From Aquirhabdus sp. (GTDB lineage: Bacteria; Pseudomonadota; Gammaproteobacteria; Pseudomonadales; Moraxellaceae), in NCBI GenBank assembly GCA_030149815.1, contig JASLHI010000053.1, forward strand, positions 1-40,521: a DNA stretch of 40,521 nucleotides, read 5' to 3'. The translations under genes and the position numbers were made by a program. This document shows, one piece after another, positions 32,919 to 40,521 of the stretch. Every line of letters starts with the position of its first letter. Positions within the stretch are counted from its first letter, which is position 1. The notes beneath the pieces are model-generated. The model did not search any database, was not told the origin of the DNA, and saw only the letters and a list, made by a program, of their open reading frames with translations.

Positions 32919-32988
32919 CATAGGGTGCGCACCGCGCACAAGAATTTGAATACCGCTACAAAATAGGTGCGCAATGCGCACCCTATAA
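32919..32988. repeat. Palindromic repeat with TAGGGTGCGCA arms
   Basis: ATAGGGTGCGCA (32920-32931), continuing CCGCGCAC, is matched in reverse complement by the block ending TGCGCACCCTAT (32976-32987). Each arm is itself a near-palindrome (GTGCGCA..TGCGCAC). About 30 bases separate the arms. It differs in sequence from the repeat at 32565 but has the same overall plan. Confidence 0.7.
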
Positions 32989-33007
32989 GTCCTATTTTTC
33001 ATCCAAA

Positions 33008-33901
33008 TCAACTACTACGACTTGGCTCTCTCAAACGCATCAAACCTTCTTGATTGGTACTAATTACCAACTGTCCATCCTGCCACATCCGACCAAAGTT
33101 CATACCACGCGCATTCGCCGTCACCGTCGCATCCATGTCATACAACAACCACTCATCCGCACGCGCAGGACGATGGAAATACATCGAATGATCAATACTC
33201 GCCGCCTGCAAGCTCGTCGTCATAAAGCTAATCCCATGCGGCATCAACCCAGTACCCATCAACGAAAAATCTGATGAAAACGCAATAATCGCTTGATGCA
33301 AATTTGGATCATCTGGCAAACGCGTAGGAACACGCATCCAATGTGCACGTTTTGGTACTTCAGGTACAGGCGCAAACGGATTGGTTGGATTGATTGGACG
33401 AATCTCGACTTGGCGCTCGCGCATGATCGTCGCGCGCATCTTTTCAGGCATAAACGGCGCAATCATCGCTTTTAATTCTTGTTCTGTTTTCAGCGACTCT
33501 GCTTCAGGAACAAGAGGCATATCAACCTGAAAATTCAGACCCTCTTCAATCGGCGCAAACGACGCCAGCATCGTAAAAATGACTTTGCCGTATTGAACCG
33601 CGCGAACTTGACGGCTGACAAAACTACGACCATCACGCAAACGATCAACGTGATACACAATCGGCGCCGCAATATCACCTGCATTCAAGAAATATGCATG
33701 CAGTGAGTGTGCTGGACGGCCATCCGTCGTCAAACTCGCCGCACGCAGTGCCTGTCCAAGCACCTGCCCACCAAACACTCGATTTCCCACAAAATTGCGG
33801 CTTTGACCACGATAAAAATCTTCCTCGATTTTTTCGAGCGTCAAAACATCGAGTAACTCTTTGGTTAATTGCAATTTAGAATCTTGGGCGGTCTTAGACA
33901 T
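33008..33901 (-). CDS. tesB: Acyl-CoA thioesterase II (TesB)
   Basis: A 297-residue double-hotdog thioesterase that hydrolyses medium- and long-chain acyl-CoA in the cytoplasm. Visible are FYRGQSRNFVGNRVFGGQVLGQAL (N-terminal hotdog, core), PAHSLHAYFLNAGD, RDGRSFVSRQVRAVQ, and the C-terminal SIDHSMYFHRPARADEWLLY (core). The catalytic Asp of the family is in SIDHSMYFH and the Gln in STNQEGLMR. GAGGTG precedes the ATG at 33901. The gene stands alone on the minus strand. Confidence 0.95.
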   Translation of the reverse strand: MSKTAQDSKLQLTKELLDVLTLEKIEEDFYRGQSRNFVGNRVFGGQVLGQALRAASLTTDGRPAHSLHAYFLNAGDIAAPIVYHVDRLRDGRSFVSRQVRAVQYGKVIFTMLASFAPIEEGLNFQVDMPLVPEAESLKTEQELKAMIAPFMPEKMRATIMRERQVEIRPINPTNPFAPVPEVPKRAHWMRVPTRLPDDPNLHQAIIAFSSDFSLMGTGLMPHGISFMTTSLQAASIDHSMYFHRPARADEWLLYDMDATVTANARGMNFGRMWQDGQLVISTNQEGLMRLREPSRSS

Positions 33902-34034
33902 ACATCACCTCATCAGCGCTAATCTATTGAATACGCATCATCATAAATCAAAAAAGATCACCATACACTGAACTGATCCGTCAAATTAAATGACCCAAAG
34001 CATCTAACTTAGCAATTGATATCCAAAAATCGTA

Positions 34035-35132
34035 CTACAACCATTTTGCACGTTTAAGCTTTAAGTATAAAAATAACGAGCCTACAACCATCAACGCAAC
34101 CCAAATATAATAGCCATAATACCAATGTAATTCAGGCATATTGCTAAAGTTCATCCCGTAATAACTGGTCATTAACGTCGGTACCGCCAAAATCCCCGCC
34201 CAAGATGCGAGACGTTTCACTATCTCATTCTGCCCTACACCAACTAAGGCGAGGTGAGTATCCATACCAAGGCGTAAAACCTCACTCTGTCCTTCAATCG
34301 CATCCAACGTACCCAACACATGGTCTTGAATATCGCGGAAATATGGTATTGCGCTTGCAGGAAAATAACCTTTCATATCATCGTGATTATGATAAAGAAA
34401 ATATCCACATATCTCACGTAACGGCACAACTGCAAGACGTAACTTAATGAGCTCAGATTTGAGATCATAGAGATAACGTAACGTATCGTGACTATAAGTT
34501 TCTGAGAAAATCTCGCTCTCTAGTTCACGTAATTGATCGCCTAACTGCTGAGTAATCGGCAAGAAGTTGTCGACGATAAAATCCAAAATACCATGCAACA
34601 CATAACCCGGTCCCATCTGCTTCATCTTCTGCGGATGGCGCTCACAATGCGCACGCACATTGCTATAACTCACAGAAGCACCTTGACGAACCGTGATCAA
34701 AAAACGTTCACCCAAAAATAAAGACGTCGAACCAAACTCAATCTTACGATCAATCAATTGTGCAGTACGAACCAACACAAACAGCGTGGTCTCATAGCTC
34801 TCTACTTTTGCACGGTGATGATTGAGCGCCGCATCTTCGACCGCCAACTCATGTAGACCAAACTCACGCTGCATTTCACTCAAAACTTCTTTTGGTGGTT
34901 CAAACAAACCAATCCATACAAAAATATCTGGATCAGCAGCGAGCGCCTCACTCACATCACAAAGTGCCAGATAAGCAACACGTAAACCCGTTTTACGGCT
35001 ATAAGCAAAACAGTTCACTACGCCTTTACTTTGTGGCTGGCCAGATGCAATTTGAGTCAAAAGTGCCATCGATGCTGCTGTTGCATCTAAACCTGTCGAT
35101 GTCTGAGTATCAGGCGTATTCTCTGTCGTCAT
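34035..35132 (-). CDS. CorA-like magnesium/cobalt transporter
   Basis: A 365-residue inner-membrane channel of the CorA superfamily. The large N-terminal cytoplasmic domain ends in two membrane segments. The pore signature YGMNFSNMPEL near residue 330 contains the obligatory GMN. It is preceded by RLASWAGILAVPTLMTSY and followed by YYIWVALMVVGSLFLYLKLKR with a basic end. The ATG at 35132 (MTTENTPD) was preferred to the TTG at 35141. A CorA rather than ZntB role is likely but is not proven by sequence. Confidence 0.9.
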   Translation of the reverse strand: MTTENTPDTQTSTGLDATAASMALLTQIASGQPQSKGVVNCFAYSRKTGLRVAYLALCDVSEALAADPDIFVWIGLFEPPKEVLSEMQREFGLHELAVEDAALNHHRAKVESYETTLFVLVRTAQLIDRKIEFGSTSLFLGERFLITVRQGASVSYSNVRAHCERHPQKMKQMGPGYVLHGILDFIVDNFLPITQQLGDQLRELESEIFSETYSHDTLRYLYDLKSELIKLRLAVVPLREICGYFLYHNHDDMKGYFPASAIPYFRDIQDHVLGTLDAIEGQSEVLRLGMDTHLALVGVGQNEIVKRLASWAGILAVPTLMTSYYGMNFSNMPELHWYYGYYIWVALMVVGSLFLYLKLKRAKWL

Positions 35133-35141
35133 AAGATGCAA

Positions 35142-35451
35142 ACCTAGAAGTTAATAATATTCAAATCACGCAATGTTAAAACCATGTTTAAAAGCAATGT
35201 TCAACAAAATAGCCGATATCGCTCAATCCAGCATGCCAAAGAGTAACTCACATGAATCACTTTTTAGGCTGAAAAATCCCAAACTACAACCTTAATCGTA
35301 CATCATGACACTCTGTTGAAATTGACGGAAATAAAGTATTTTTCCGCCATAAAATCCAACGTAAATACAAACTAAAATGAATCCACTTTCAAGCCAACTG
35401 TGGCATGATACGACCTAACTGATTATATGTTAATGCTAAGAGATCCTTTGT
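35142..35451. other. Divergent intergenic region between corA-like gene and plsB
   Basis: No gene is supported. An inverted repeat CGGAAA (35326-35331) / TTTCCG (35341-35346) is present. This region should hold both promoters, but no consensus pair stands out. Confidence 0.5.
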
Positions 35452-38085
35452 ATGTCTAATAAAACCGGCTCGGGTTTTGGTAATTTTTATCGCCGTGTGT
35501 CTGGAAAACTACTCGACATCGTTGCGAAACCAGAAATACTTGGAGAAATTCCAGATGAATTACAAATTTTGTCTGGGAACAATAACGACAGTCCACGAGA
35601 TCTGAGCACAAATACTCAGAAAGCAGATCAATCCACTGCCATCGTCCAAAAAAATGCTTCTAATCGTCCAATCTGTTACGTCCTGTTTGAACACTCAAAA
35701 AGTACAGCATTACTCATCGATAGCGAAGCACGCCGTCGCAATTTTATTGCACCATTTGATCCCATGACGGGACCATATTTTGATGAAAACTCATCTATCC
35801 TTTATTTAAAACACAGTAACGACAATCCTTTTCGTGTACCGAGTGACTCAGAATCACCACGTCTGATTCGTTTAATCGATACGATCAACCATCATTCAGA
35901 TCTCGATGTTGAGCTCGTTCCGATTACCGTACTGTGGGGACGCGCACCAGACAAAGAAGACTCTTTATTTAAACTCTTGTTTGCTGACTCATGGTCCACA
36001 CCGAGTGTATTGAAGCAATCCGCCAATCTTGCCATTCATGGAAGACAGACCTTCCTCGAATTCCATAAGCCCATCTCATTGCGCCACCTGATTGCAGAAA
36101 CCTCATCCAAAACAGAAAATCCAAGCGCCGTTGCAAGCCATATTATTCAACACCTCTGCGATTATCTAACACGGCAACGTGAAGCAGTATTAGGGCCTGA
36201 CTTATCTGACCGACGCAATTTGGTTGAAGATATTATCAACTCTCCAGGTGTAACCGCAGCAGTTGAACGCGAGATTGCGCGCGGGACTAAACTTCCGAAT
36301 GATGTTCGTTTGGAAGCACGTGCCTATTTAGATGAAATTGCATCGGATTACTCACATTCTGCGGTTCGTTTCCTTGAGCAAACACTGACATGGCTATGGA
36401 CACAACTATATGATGGTGTTGAAGTTCATCACTTCCAAAGCATCCGCAACATCGCAGATGAATACGAATTAGTCTATACGCCATCACATCGCAGCCATGT
36501 AGACTATTTGCTGATGTCCTATGTGATCTATAAGCGTGGCATGATGGTTCCGTATATTGCGGCTGGTGACAACCTAAATCTACCGGGTGTCGGCTCACTC
36601 CTCCGTCGCGGCGGCGCATTCTTTATCCGTCGTTCGTTTAAAGGAAGCCCTCTCTATGTTTCTGTTTTCAAAGAATACTTACATAGCATCCTAACTCGCA
36701 ACCATCCTATTGAATACTTTGTCGAAGGCGGTCGCTCACGCACAGGACGACTACTCCCGCCTAAAACTGGTATGTTAGCGATGACCATTCACAGTCATTT
36801 ACGCGCATCAGGCAAACCCATTGCATTCATCCCTACTTATTTTGGTTATGAGCGCTTGATGGAAGGCGGCACTTATGTCGGTGAAATGTCAGGAAAGCCT
36901 AAAGAATCAGAATCAATCTGGGGCATTATTAAGACGGTTCGTAAGATTGAAAGAATCTTTGGTAAAGTTCATGTCAGTTTCGGCGAACCAATCTTCCTCG
37001 ATCCAATTATCAAAGCTCACGGCGCAGACAAAGTGAAAGTCATGGACAATGACGAACCGCTGTCTCATGAAGCTCGCTTGGTCGTTGATGATGTCGCAGA
37101 AAAAATCATGCGCAATATCAACCGCGCCGCAGTACTCAACCCTGTTACCCTGTTAGCACTTGTACTTCTGGCCACTCCGAAGCATGCGCTTGATGAAGAA
37201 ACCTGCATTAAGCAATTAGACGCCTATCGTTCACTTGCTCAAGCTGTACCGTACGATGAGCGTGTTGAAATCACGACGCTTTCTGGGCGTGAAATGATCG
37301 CATACGGTCTGAAGCTGAAACTGATCAAACGCGTGAATCATCTCCTCGGCGATATGATTACGATCGAAGAAGGTCAAGGTGTATTACTCACCTACTTCCG
37401 TAACAACATTCTGCACATGTTTATCATGCCATCACTGATTGCGTCATTGGTGCAACATAATGGTCGTATTAGCCGTGAAGAAATTGGCAGTGTGACCCAG
37501 ACACTTTACCCATTCCTACAAGCAGAGTTATTCCTGAAATGGGATAAAAATATGCTCGAAAAGCTGATTGATCAGCAGCTCGAAGCATTGATTGCGGCGG
37601 AATTAGTATTGGATGACGGCTCAAACACGCTCTATAGCCCACAGCCAAATAGTGAAAGTTACAACCAACTCTCTGTGCTCGCTGCACCAGTTCAGCAGAG
37701 CTTAGAACGCTATTTCATGACCATCACGTTACTCGTTCAACAAGGCTCGGGTCGAATTTCATCGAAGCAAGTCGAAGATCTTTGTCACCTATTAGGACAG
37801 CGTTTAGGCGTACTTTATGAATTCAACTCACCAGAGTTCTTTGATAAAGCACTGTTCCGCAGTTTCCTTTCGACCTTAGCTGAACTGAAATACATCACCG
37901 TTGTTGAGGGTCTGATTAACTTCGACCATCGCTTGGTCAACATGGCACAAGATGCTCGCCTCGTATTAAATGCCGAGACATTAAAAGCCTTACAACATAT
38001 GACCAACGTCACCGAGGAAGAAGTGCAAGCGGCCATCGAAGGTCTTGCCAAAAAATCGGCACGCAGACCCCGCGCGAAGAAATAG
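35452..38085 (+). CDS. plsB: Glycerol-3-phosphate acyltransferase PlsB
   Basis: An 877-residue inner-membrane enzyme that acylates sn-glycerol 3-phosphate at position 1, the first step of phospholipid synthesis. The four acyltransferase blocks are visible: HRSHVDYLLMSY (HX4D) near residue 345, GGAFFIRRSFKG, YFVEGGRSRTGRLLPPK, and FIPTYFGYERLMEG. The long N- and C-terminal helical extensions are as in E. coli PlsB (about 807 residues). The N-terminal 70 residues are polar and less conserved. The substrate could come from GlpK at the start of the window. A 12-bp perfect terminator follows. Confidence 0.96.
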   Translation: MSNKTGSGFGNFYRRVSGKLLDIVAKPEILGEIPDELQILSGNNNDSPRDLSTNTQKADQSTAIVQKNASNRPICYVLFEHSKSTALLIDSEARRRNFIAPFDPMTGPYFDENSSILYLKHSNDNPFRVPSDSESPRLIRLIDTINHHSDLDVELVPITVLWGRAPDKEDSLFKLLFADSWSTPSVLKQSANLAIHGRQTFLEFHKPISLRHLIAETSSKTENPSAVASHIIQHLCDYLTRQREAVLGPDLSDRRNLVEDIINSPGVTAAVEREIARGTKLPNDVRLEARAYLDEIASDYSHSAVRFLEQTLTWLWTQLYDGVEVHHFQSIRNIADEYELVYTPSHRSHVDYLLMSYVIYKRGMMVPYIAAGDNLNLPGVGSLLRRGGAFFIRRSFKGSPLYVSVFKEYLHSILTRNHPIEYFVEGGRSRTGRLLPPKTGMLAMTIHSHLRASGKPIAFIPTYFGYERLMEGGTYVGEMSGKPKESESIWGIIKTVRKIERIFGKVHVSFGEPIFLDPIIKAHGADKVKVMDNDEPLSHEARLVVDDVAEKIMRNINRAAVLNPVTLLALVLLATPKHALDEETCIKQLDAYRSLAQAVPYDERVEITTLSGREMIAYGLKLKLIKRVNHLLGDMITIEEGQGVLLTYFRNNILHMFIMPSLIASLVQHNGRISREEIGSVTQTLYPFLQAELFLKWDKNMLEKLIDQQLEALIAAELVLDDGSNTLYSPQPNSESYNQLSVLAAPVQQSLERYFMTITLLVQQGSGRISSKQVEDLCHLLGQRLGVLYEFNSPEFFDKALFRSFLSTLAELKYITVVEGLINFDHRLVNMAQDARLVLNAETLKALQHMTNVTEEEVQAAIEGLAKKSARRPRAKK

Positions 38086-38091
38086 TTCCAC

Positions 38092-38120
38092 AAAAAGCTC
38101 TCTATTCAGAGAGCTTTTTT
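38092..38120 (+). terminator. Intrinsic terminator of plsB
   Basis: AAAAAGCTCTCT (38092-38103) and AGAGAGCTTTTT (38108-38119) pair perfectly around an ATTC loop, with a T-run at the end. Confidence 0.92.
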
Positions 38121-38161
38121 AATGCTCCACTTGCATAAACTATGTTCAATGAGAATTAGGC

Positions 38162-38506
38162 ATGTCCACTGAATTTGCGTCCTATCTCCATGAAGTATTT
38201 TCCCACTTTGGAACGATCCAAGTTAAACGCATGTTTGGCGGTTTTGGTATTTTCCATCAAGGACTGATGTTTGGTCTCGTAATAGATGACATACTCTATT
38301 TGAAAGCCGATGCGGAAAGTAAGACTGCATTTGAAAAGCGAGGACTAGCACCATTTGAATACGATCGTGGTGAAAAAATCATAAAATTATCTTATTACCA
38401 AGCACCTGAAGAAATTTTTGACGACTTCGAGGAAGCAATTTTTTGGGCTAATCTCGCGTATAATGCTGCACTCAAGACCAATAAAACCAAGAAAAAAACC
38501 TTATAA
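38162..38506 (+). CDS. TfoX N-terminal domain protein
   Basis: A 114-residue protein consisting of the TfoX/Sxy N-terminal domain: FSHFGTIQVKRMFGGFGIF near residue 15, MFGLVIDDILYLKADAES, and LSYYQAPEEIFDD. The C-terminal domain of TfoX is missing, as in many stand-alone members. In Haemophilus and Vibrio, full-length TfoX is a competence regulator; the role of the N-terminal domain alone is not established. It ends in a Lys-rich tail. It is followed 46 bases later by the membrane-protein gene on the same strand. Confidence 0.85.
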   Translation: MSTEFASYLHEVFSHFGTIQVKRMFGGFGIFHQGLMFGLVIDDILYLKADAESKTAFEKRGLAPFEYDRGEKIIKLSYYQAPEEIFDDFEEAIFWANLAYNAALKTNKTKKKTL

Positions 38507-38552
38507 TTTCATCCAATCATCTCATTTGCTTTCAGAATAAAAAGTTCAATTT

Positions 38553-39266
38553 ATGCTGCTTCTCAAACTAACCTTAGTTCCAATCATTATCGGCATCATT
38601 ACAATCATCGGTCGTCATTGGGGTGCCAAAATTGCGGGACTGCTCTCAGGATTTCCTGTCATCGCTGGGCCTATTACCTATTTTCTATACATGGAACAAG
38701 GGACTGCATTTACCACCGCCGCAACTACCGCAACTGTAGGTGCGGTCACAGCACTTTCATCATATTGTTTTGTATATGCGTGGCTCACGCAACGATTTGA
38801 TTGGAGGATATCCGTTTTCGGAGCTTTCTGTACTTACTTCTTGTTTGCTATCATTTTTATACGGCTGAATTTGAGTTTACCTGAATATTTTTTCATTTCT
38901 CTAAGCGTCGTGCTTGCTCAAATCTATTGGTCACCCAAACATCAAGAATCCGTTGATCTCGCACCCGCATCCACCGCAGAAGTTGTGATTCGCATGCTGT
39001 GTGCTGCCATCCTCGTCATGCTGGTGACATTCTTTGCCAAGACGTTAGGATCACAATATAGCGGTGTATTTGCAGGCTTCCCAATCGCAACAACTGTCAT
39101 TGCCGTTTTTTCACATCGTAATCACTCTAAATATCATGCCATGGATGCATTGCGCTCACTCAAATTTGGACTGATTAGCTTTTTGTGCTTTTTCTACACA
39201 CTATCTTACTTCATGCATCAGATTGGTTTTCATAAAGCATTGCGATATCCATTGCCGTTGCAGTAG
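38553..39266 (+). CDS. Polytopic membrane protein of unknown function, apparently frameshifted at the 3' end
   Basis: A 237-residue protein with about seven membrane segments. Two similar halves each contain a GLLSGFPVIAGP / GVFAGFPIATTV motif (near residues 29 and 172), an internal repeat with an SGFP/AGFP core. The last nine codons after H-K (KALRYPLPLQ) are polar and unlike a membrane helix. In the -1 frame, starting at 39236, the sequence continues as a hydrophobic helix (SIAISIAVAVASQLGIWLLK) to a stop at 39344-39346. One extra A in the AAA run at 39234-39236 would restore a protein of about 264 residues. So this copy is probably shortened by a one-base deletion, or the base is a sequencing error. 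Function unknown. Confidence 0.75.
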   Translation: MLLLKLTLVPIIIGIITIIGRHWGAKIAGLLSGFPVIAGPITYFLYMEQGTAFTTAATTATVGAVTALSSYCFVYAWLTQRFDWRISVFGAFCTYFLFAIIFIRLNLSLPEYFFISLSVVLAQIYWSPKHQESVDLAPASTAEVVIRMLCAAILVMLVTFFAKTLGSQYSGVFAGFPIATTVIAVFSHRNHSKYHAMDALRSLKFGLISFLCFFYTLSYFMHQIGFHKALRYPLPLQ

Positions 39267-39470
39267 CCAGTCAACTCGGTATTTGGTTACTCAAGAAAAC
39301 GACCTTCTTATTGCGCTCAAGCCCCCTCATTATCAATCTGAAATAACCAAAAAAGATGGTGGATCTGATCAAATCAGCTTATGATCGGTATAAACGACTA
39401 ACCCAGAAGTGGTCATCATCGCGAGCATGGCCATCAAACCAATTATTATAATTTGAACGACTACACGCTT

Positions 39471-39944
39471 ATGTTTACAGCACAATCGGATATGATCAAT
39501 ATCCAACGATCGATCAGTATTCAAGCACCGCCTGAGAAAATTTTTGCATTGATTAATAATTTTCACTGCTGGAAAATTTGGTCGCCATGGGAAAAATTAG
39601 ATCCTAAAATGAATAGGTCATTCAGCGCAAACCCATGCGGACAAGGCGCAAGTTACGCATGGAAAGGCAAAGTAGGCACTGGACGCATGGAAATTACGGC
39701 TTCCTTACCAGCAAGCCAAATCACCATTCAACTCGAAATCACTAAACCTTTTGAAGCCAGTAATGAAGTAGAGTTTTTCCTACAAAGCGCTGATCAAATT
39801 ACGGTCGTCACATGGAGCATGTATGGACCCAAACCCTATCTTGCCAAGCTAATTGGCATATTCTTCAGCATGGATAAATATCTAGGTAAAGATCTAGAAA
39901 AAGGGCTTCTGAATCTAAAAACGCTTGCTGAGTCAGCGGCGTAA
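39471..39944 (+). CDS. SRPBCC (START-like) superfamily protein
   Basis: A 157-residue protein with a SRPBCC/polyketide-cyclase domain: INIQRSISIQAPPEKIFALI, WKIWSPWEKLDPKMNRSF, and KGKVGTGRMEITASL, ending in a long helix (MDKYLGKDLEKGLLNLKTLAE). Such domains bind hydrophobic ligands, and the ligand here is unknown. Relatives usually begin with a membrane-anchoring helix before the first strand. None is present in this frame, so the N-terminus may be truncated. The start is uncertain: ATG at 39471 or 39492, with no convincing ribosome binding site at either. Confidence 0.72.
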   Translation: MFTAQSDMINIQRSISIQAPPEKIFALINNFHCWKIWSPWEKLDPKMNRSFSANPCGQGASYAWKGKVGTGRMEITASLPASQITIQLEITKPFEASNEVEFFLQSADQITVVTWSMYGPKPYLAKLIGIFFSMDKYLGKDLEKGLLNLKTLAESAA

Positions 39945-40018
39945 CCAGATTACAAGTATTAGAGATAGATAAGAATTAAAACATTTCATCAAAAATGAAC
40001 GTATAAAATTCCTATAAC

Positions 40019-40057
40019 AAAAAAAGACCTCCGAACCATCAAGTTCGAAAGTCTTTT
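40019..40057 (-). terminator. Intrinsic terminator of ihfA
   Basis: On the minus strand, AAAAGACTTTCGAAC (40057-40043) pairs with GTTCGGAGGTCTTTT (40036-40022) over 15 bp with two G-U pairs, and a run of T follows. It ends the pheT-ihfA transcript. Confidence 0.88.
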
Positions 40058-40118
40058 AGAATCTGAGTCGCCAATAAAACTCAAAATAACTAAGTTATTA
40101 TTGACAGAAAACTTAGAC

Positions 40119-40415
40119 TTATTCGTCTGAACCTTCGCCCACACGACGACGGAATTTCTGACCTGCACGGAAGGTCACAACGCGACGTGCAGAAATCGGA
40201 ATTTCCTCGCCTGTTTTTGGATTGCGACCTGGGCGCTGGCGCTTGTTACGCAGTTCAAAATTACCAAAACCTGATAATTTAACAACTTCACCAGAGATCA
40301 GTGCATTAGAAATCTCAGCAAAGAACAACTCAACCAGTTGTTTTGCTTCACGGCGATTAATGCCTGTTTTTTCGCTTAAATTGTCTGCCATTTCGGCTTT
40401 AGTTAGTGCAGTCAT
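40119..40415 (-). CDS. ihfA: Integration host factor subunit alpha
   Basis: A 98-residue DNA-bending protein that pairs with IhfB. Visible are MTALTKAEMADNL, GINRREAKQLVELFFAEI, the GFGNFELRNKRQRPGRNPKTGE DNA-contact arm (quoted by region, residues about 50-70), and ISARRVVTFRAGQKFRRRV. The ATG overlaps the TGA of pheT by four bases, so the two are translationally coupled. IHF commonly bends DNA at sigma-54 promoters, which is of interest because two such promoters lie in this window. Confidence 0.96.
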   Translation of the reverse strand: MTALTKAEMADNLSEKTGINRREAKQLVELFFAEISNALISGEVVKLSGFGNFELRNKRQRPGRNPKTGEEIPISARRVVTFRAGQKFRRRVGEGSDE

Positions 40416-40521
40416 GATGCCCTCAAAGTTGCTCCGTAGGTATGAGACAGCGCCTCAACCACACGCTGCATGCCATCTTTAATTTCCGTATCTTCTAGAG
40501 TGCGCTCTGGGTGTTGCCACA
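40412..40521 (-). CDS. pheT: Phenylalanine-tRNA ligase beta subunit, C-terminal end (partial)
   Basis: The last 35 codons of a minus-strand gene cut by the window edge. Translation gives WQHPERTLEDTEIKDGMQ followed by RVVEALSHTYGATLRAS and a stop. This matches the end of the PheT anticodon-binding-like (FDX-ACB) domain, with its RTLxDxEI motif and GAxLR end. The stop codon overlaps the ihfA start (ATGA), the arrangement expected for pheST-ihfA. Confidence 0.88.
   Translation of the reverse strand, partial: WQHPERTLEDTEIKDGMQRVVEALSHTYGATLRAS

Noticed and set aside
36287..36619. 110-codon open frame opposite plsB
   Set aside because: It lies wholly inside the well-supported plsB gene on the opposite strand and has no start signal. 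It is a shadow of plsB codon use.
39369..39566. Minus-strand 65-codon open frame as a gene
   Set aside because: Half of it overlaps the SRPBCC gene, there is no ribosome binding site at a usable start, and only the hydrophobic end looks coding. It is kept as a low-interest finding, not as a feature.
1..40521. CRISPR arrays, tRNA and rRNA genes, prophage or intact insertion sequences
   Set aside because: No regularly spaced repeats, no tRNA or rRNA-like sequence and no transposase, integrase or phage structural gene were seen in any part of the window.

Overview
The window looks like a chromosomal segment of a gammaproteobacterium of the family Moraxellaceae, close to Acinetobacter. This rests on an Omp33-36-type porin, the divergent yggS / pilT-pilU cluster, the divergent fur / bamE pair, a pheT-ihfA junction, a PlsB of the Acinetobacter/Pseudomonas type, and moderate GC content. 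The species cannot be fixed from the sequence alone. I see no rRNA, tRNA, CRISPR array, prophage or intact insertion sequence.

Layout. 1-5.2 kb: glpK (glycerol kinase), an Omp33-36-like porin, a YkgJ-type Cys-cluster protein overlapping a hotdog thioesterase, and hemB. 5.2-10.9 kb: dsbD, yggS, and the twitching ATPases pilT and pilU. 10.9-12.8 kb: an AT-rich stretch with a possible decayed membrane gene, then a secreted protein of unknown function. 12.8-19.5 kb: a nitrate-responsive block. It holds a NasR-type NIT+ANTAR antiterminator on the minus strand, a divergent porin, and nrtABC for nitrate/nitrite import. 19.5-28.2 kb: a six-gene minus-strand operon for a YejBEF-like oligopeptide ABC importer with two paralogous binding proteins and an embedded metallo-beta-lactamase-fold hydrolase. 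28.3-31.5 kb: fur, bamE, rnfH, a short LeuT-fold-like membrane protein and a small cytochrome c. 31.7-35.1 kb: engB, a small Cys-rich protein between two palindromic repeats, tesB and a CorA-like transporter. 35.4-40.5 kb: plsB, a TfoX N-terminal domain protein, a membrane protein with an apparent 3' frameshift, a SRPBCC protein, ihfA and the 3' end of pheT.

The strongest connected story is the nitrate block. Upstream of both the porin and nrtA the sequence shows the same series of elements: a sigma-54 promoter (GG-N10-GC), a CATCC/GGATG hairpin with a six-base loop carrying A1 and G4 (the ANTAR RNA target pattern), a further stem-loop, and an intrinsic terminator ending in a T-run before the start codon. 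The NasR-like protein encoded next to them is the obvious candidate reader. The architecture matches that known for Klebsiella nasF, but here it is duplicated so that an outer-membrane porin and the inner-membrane ABC transporter would be switched on together by nitrogen limitation and nitrate/nitrite. No nitrate or nitrite reductase gene lies in the window.

Second in interest is the peptide-importer operon with an internal hydrolase whose metal motif is unusual (HLHTQD). It suggests uptake and intracellular ring-opening or ester cleavage of a specific, unidentified substrate.
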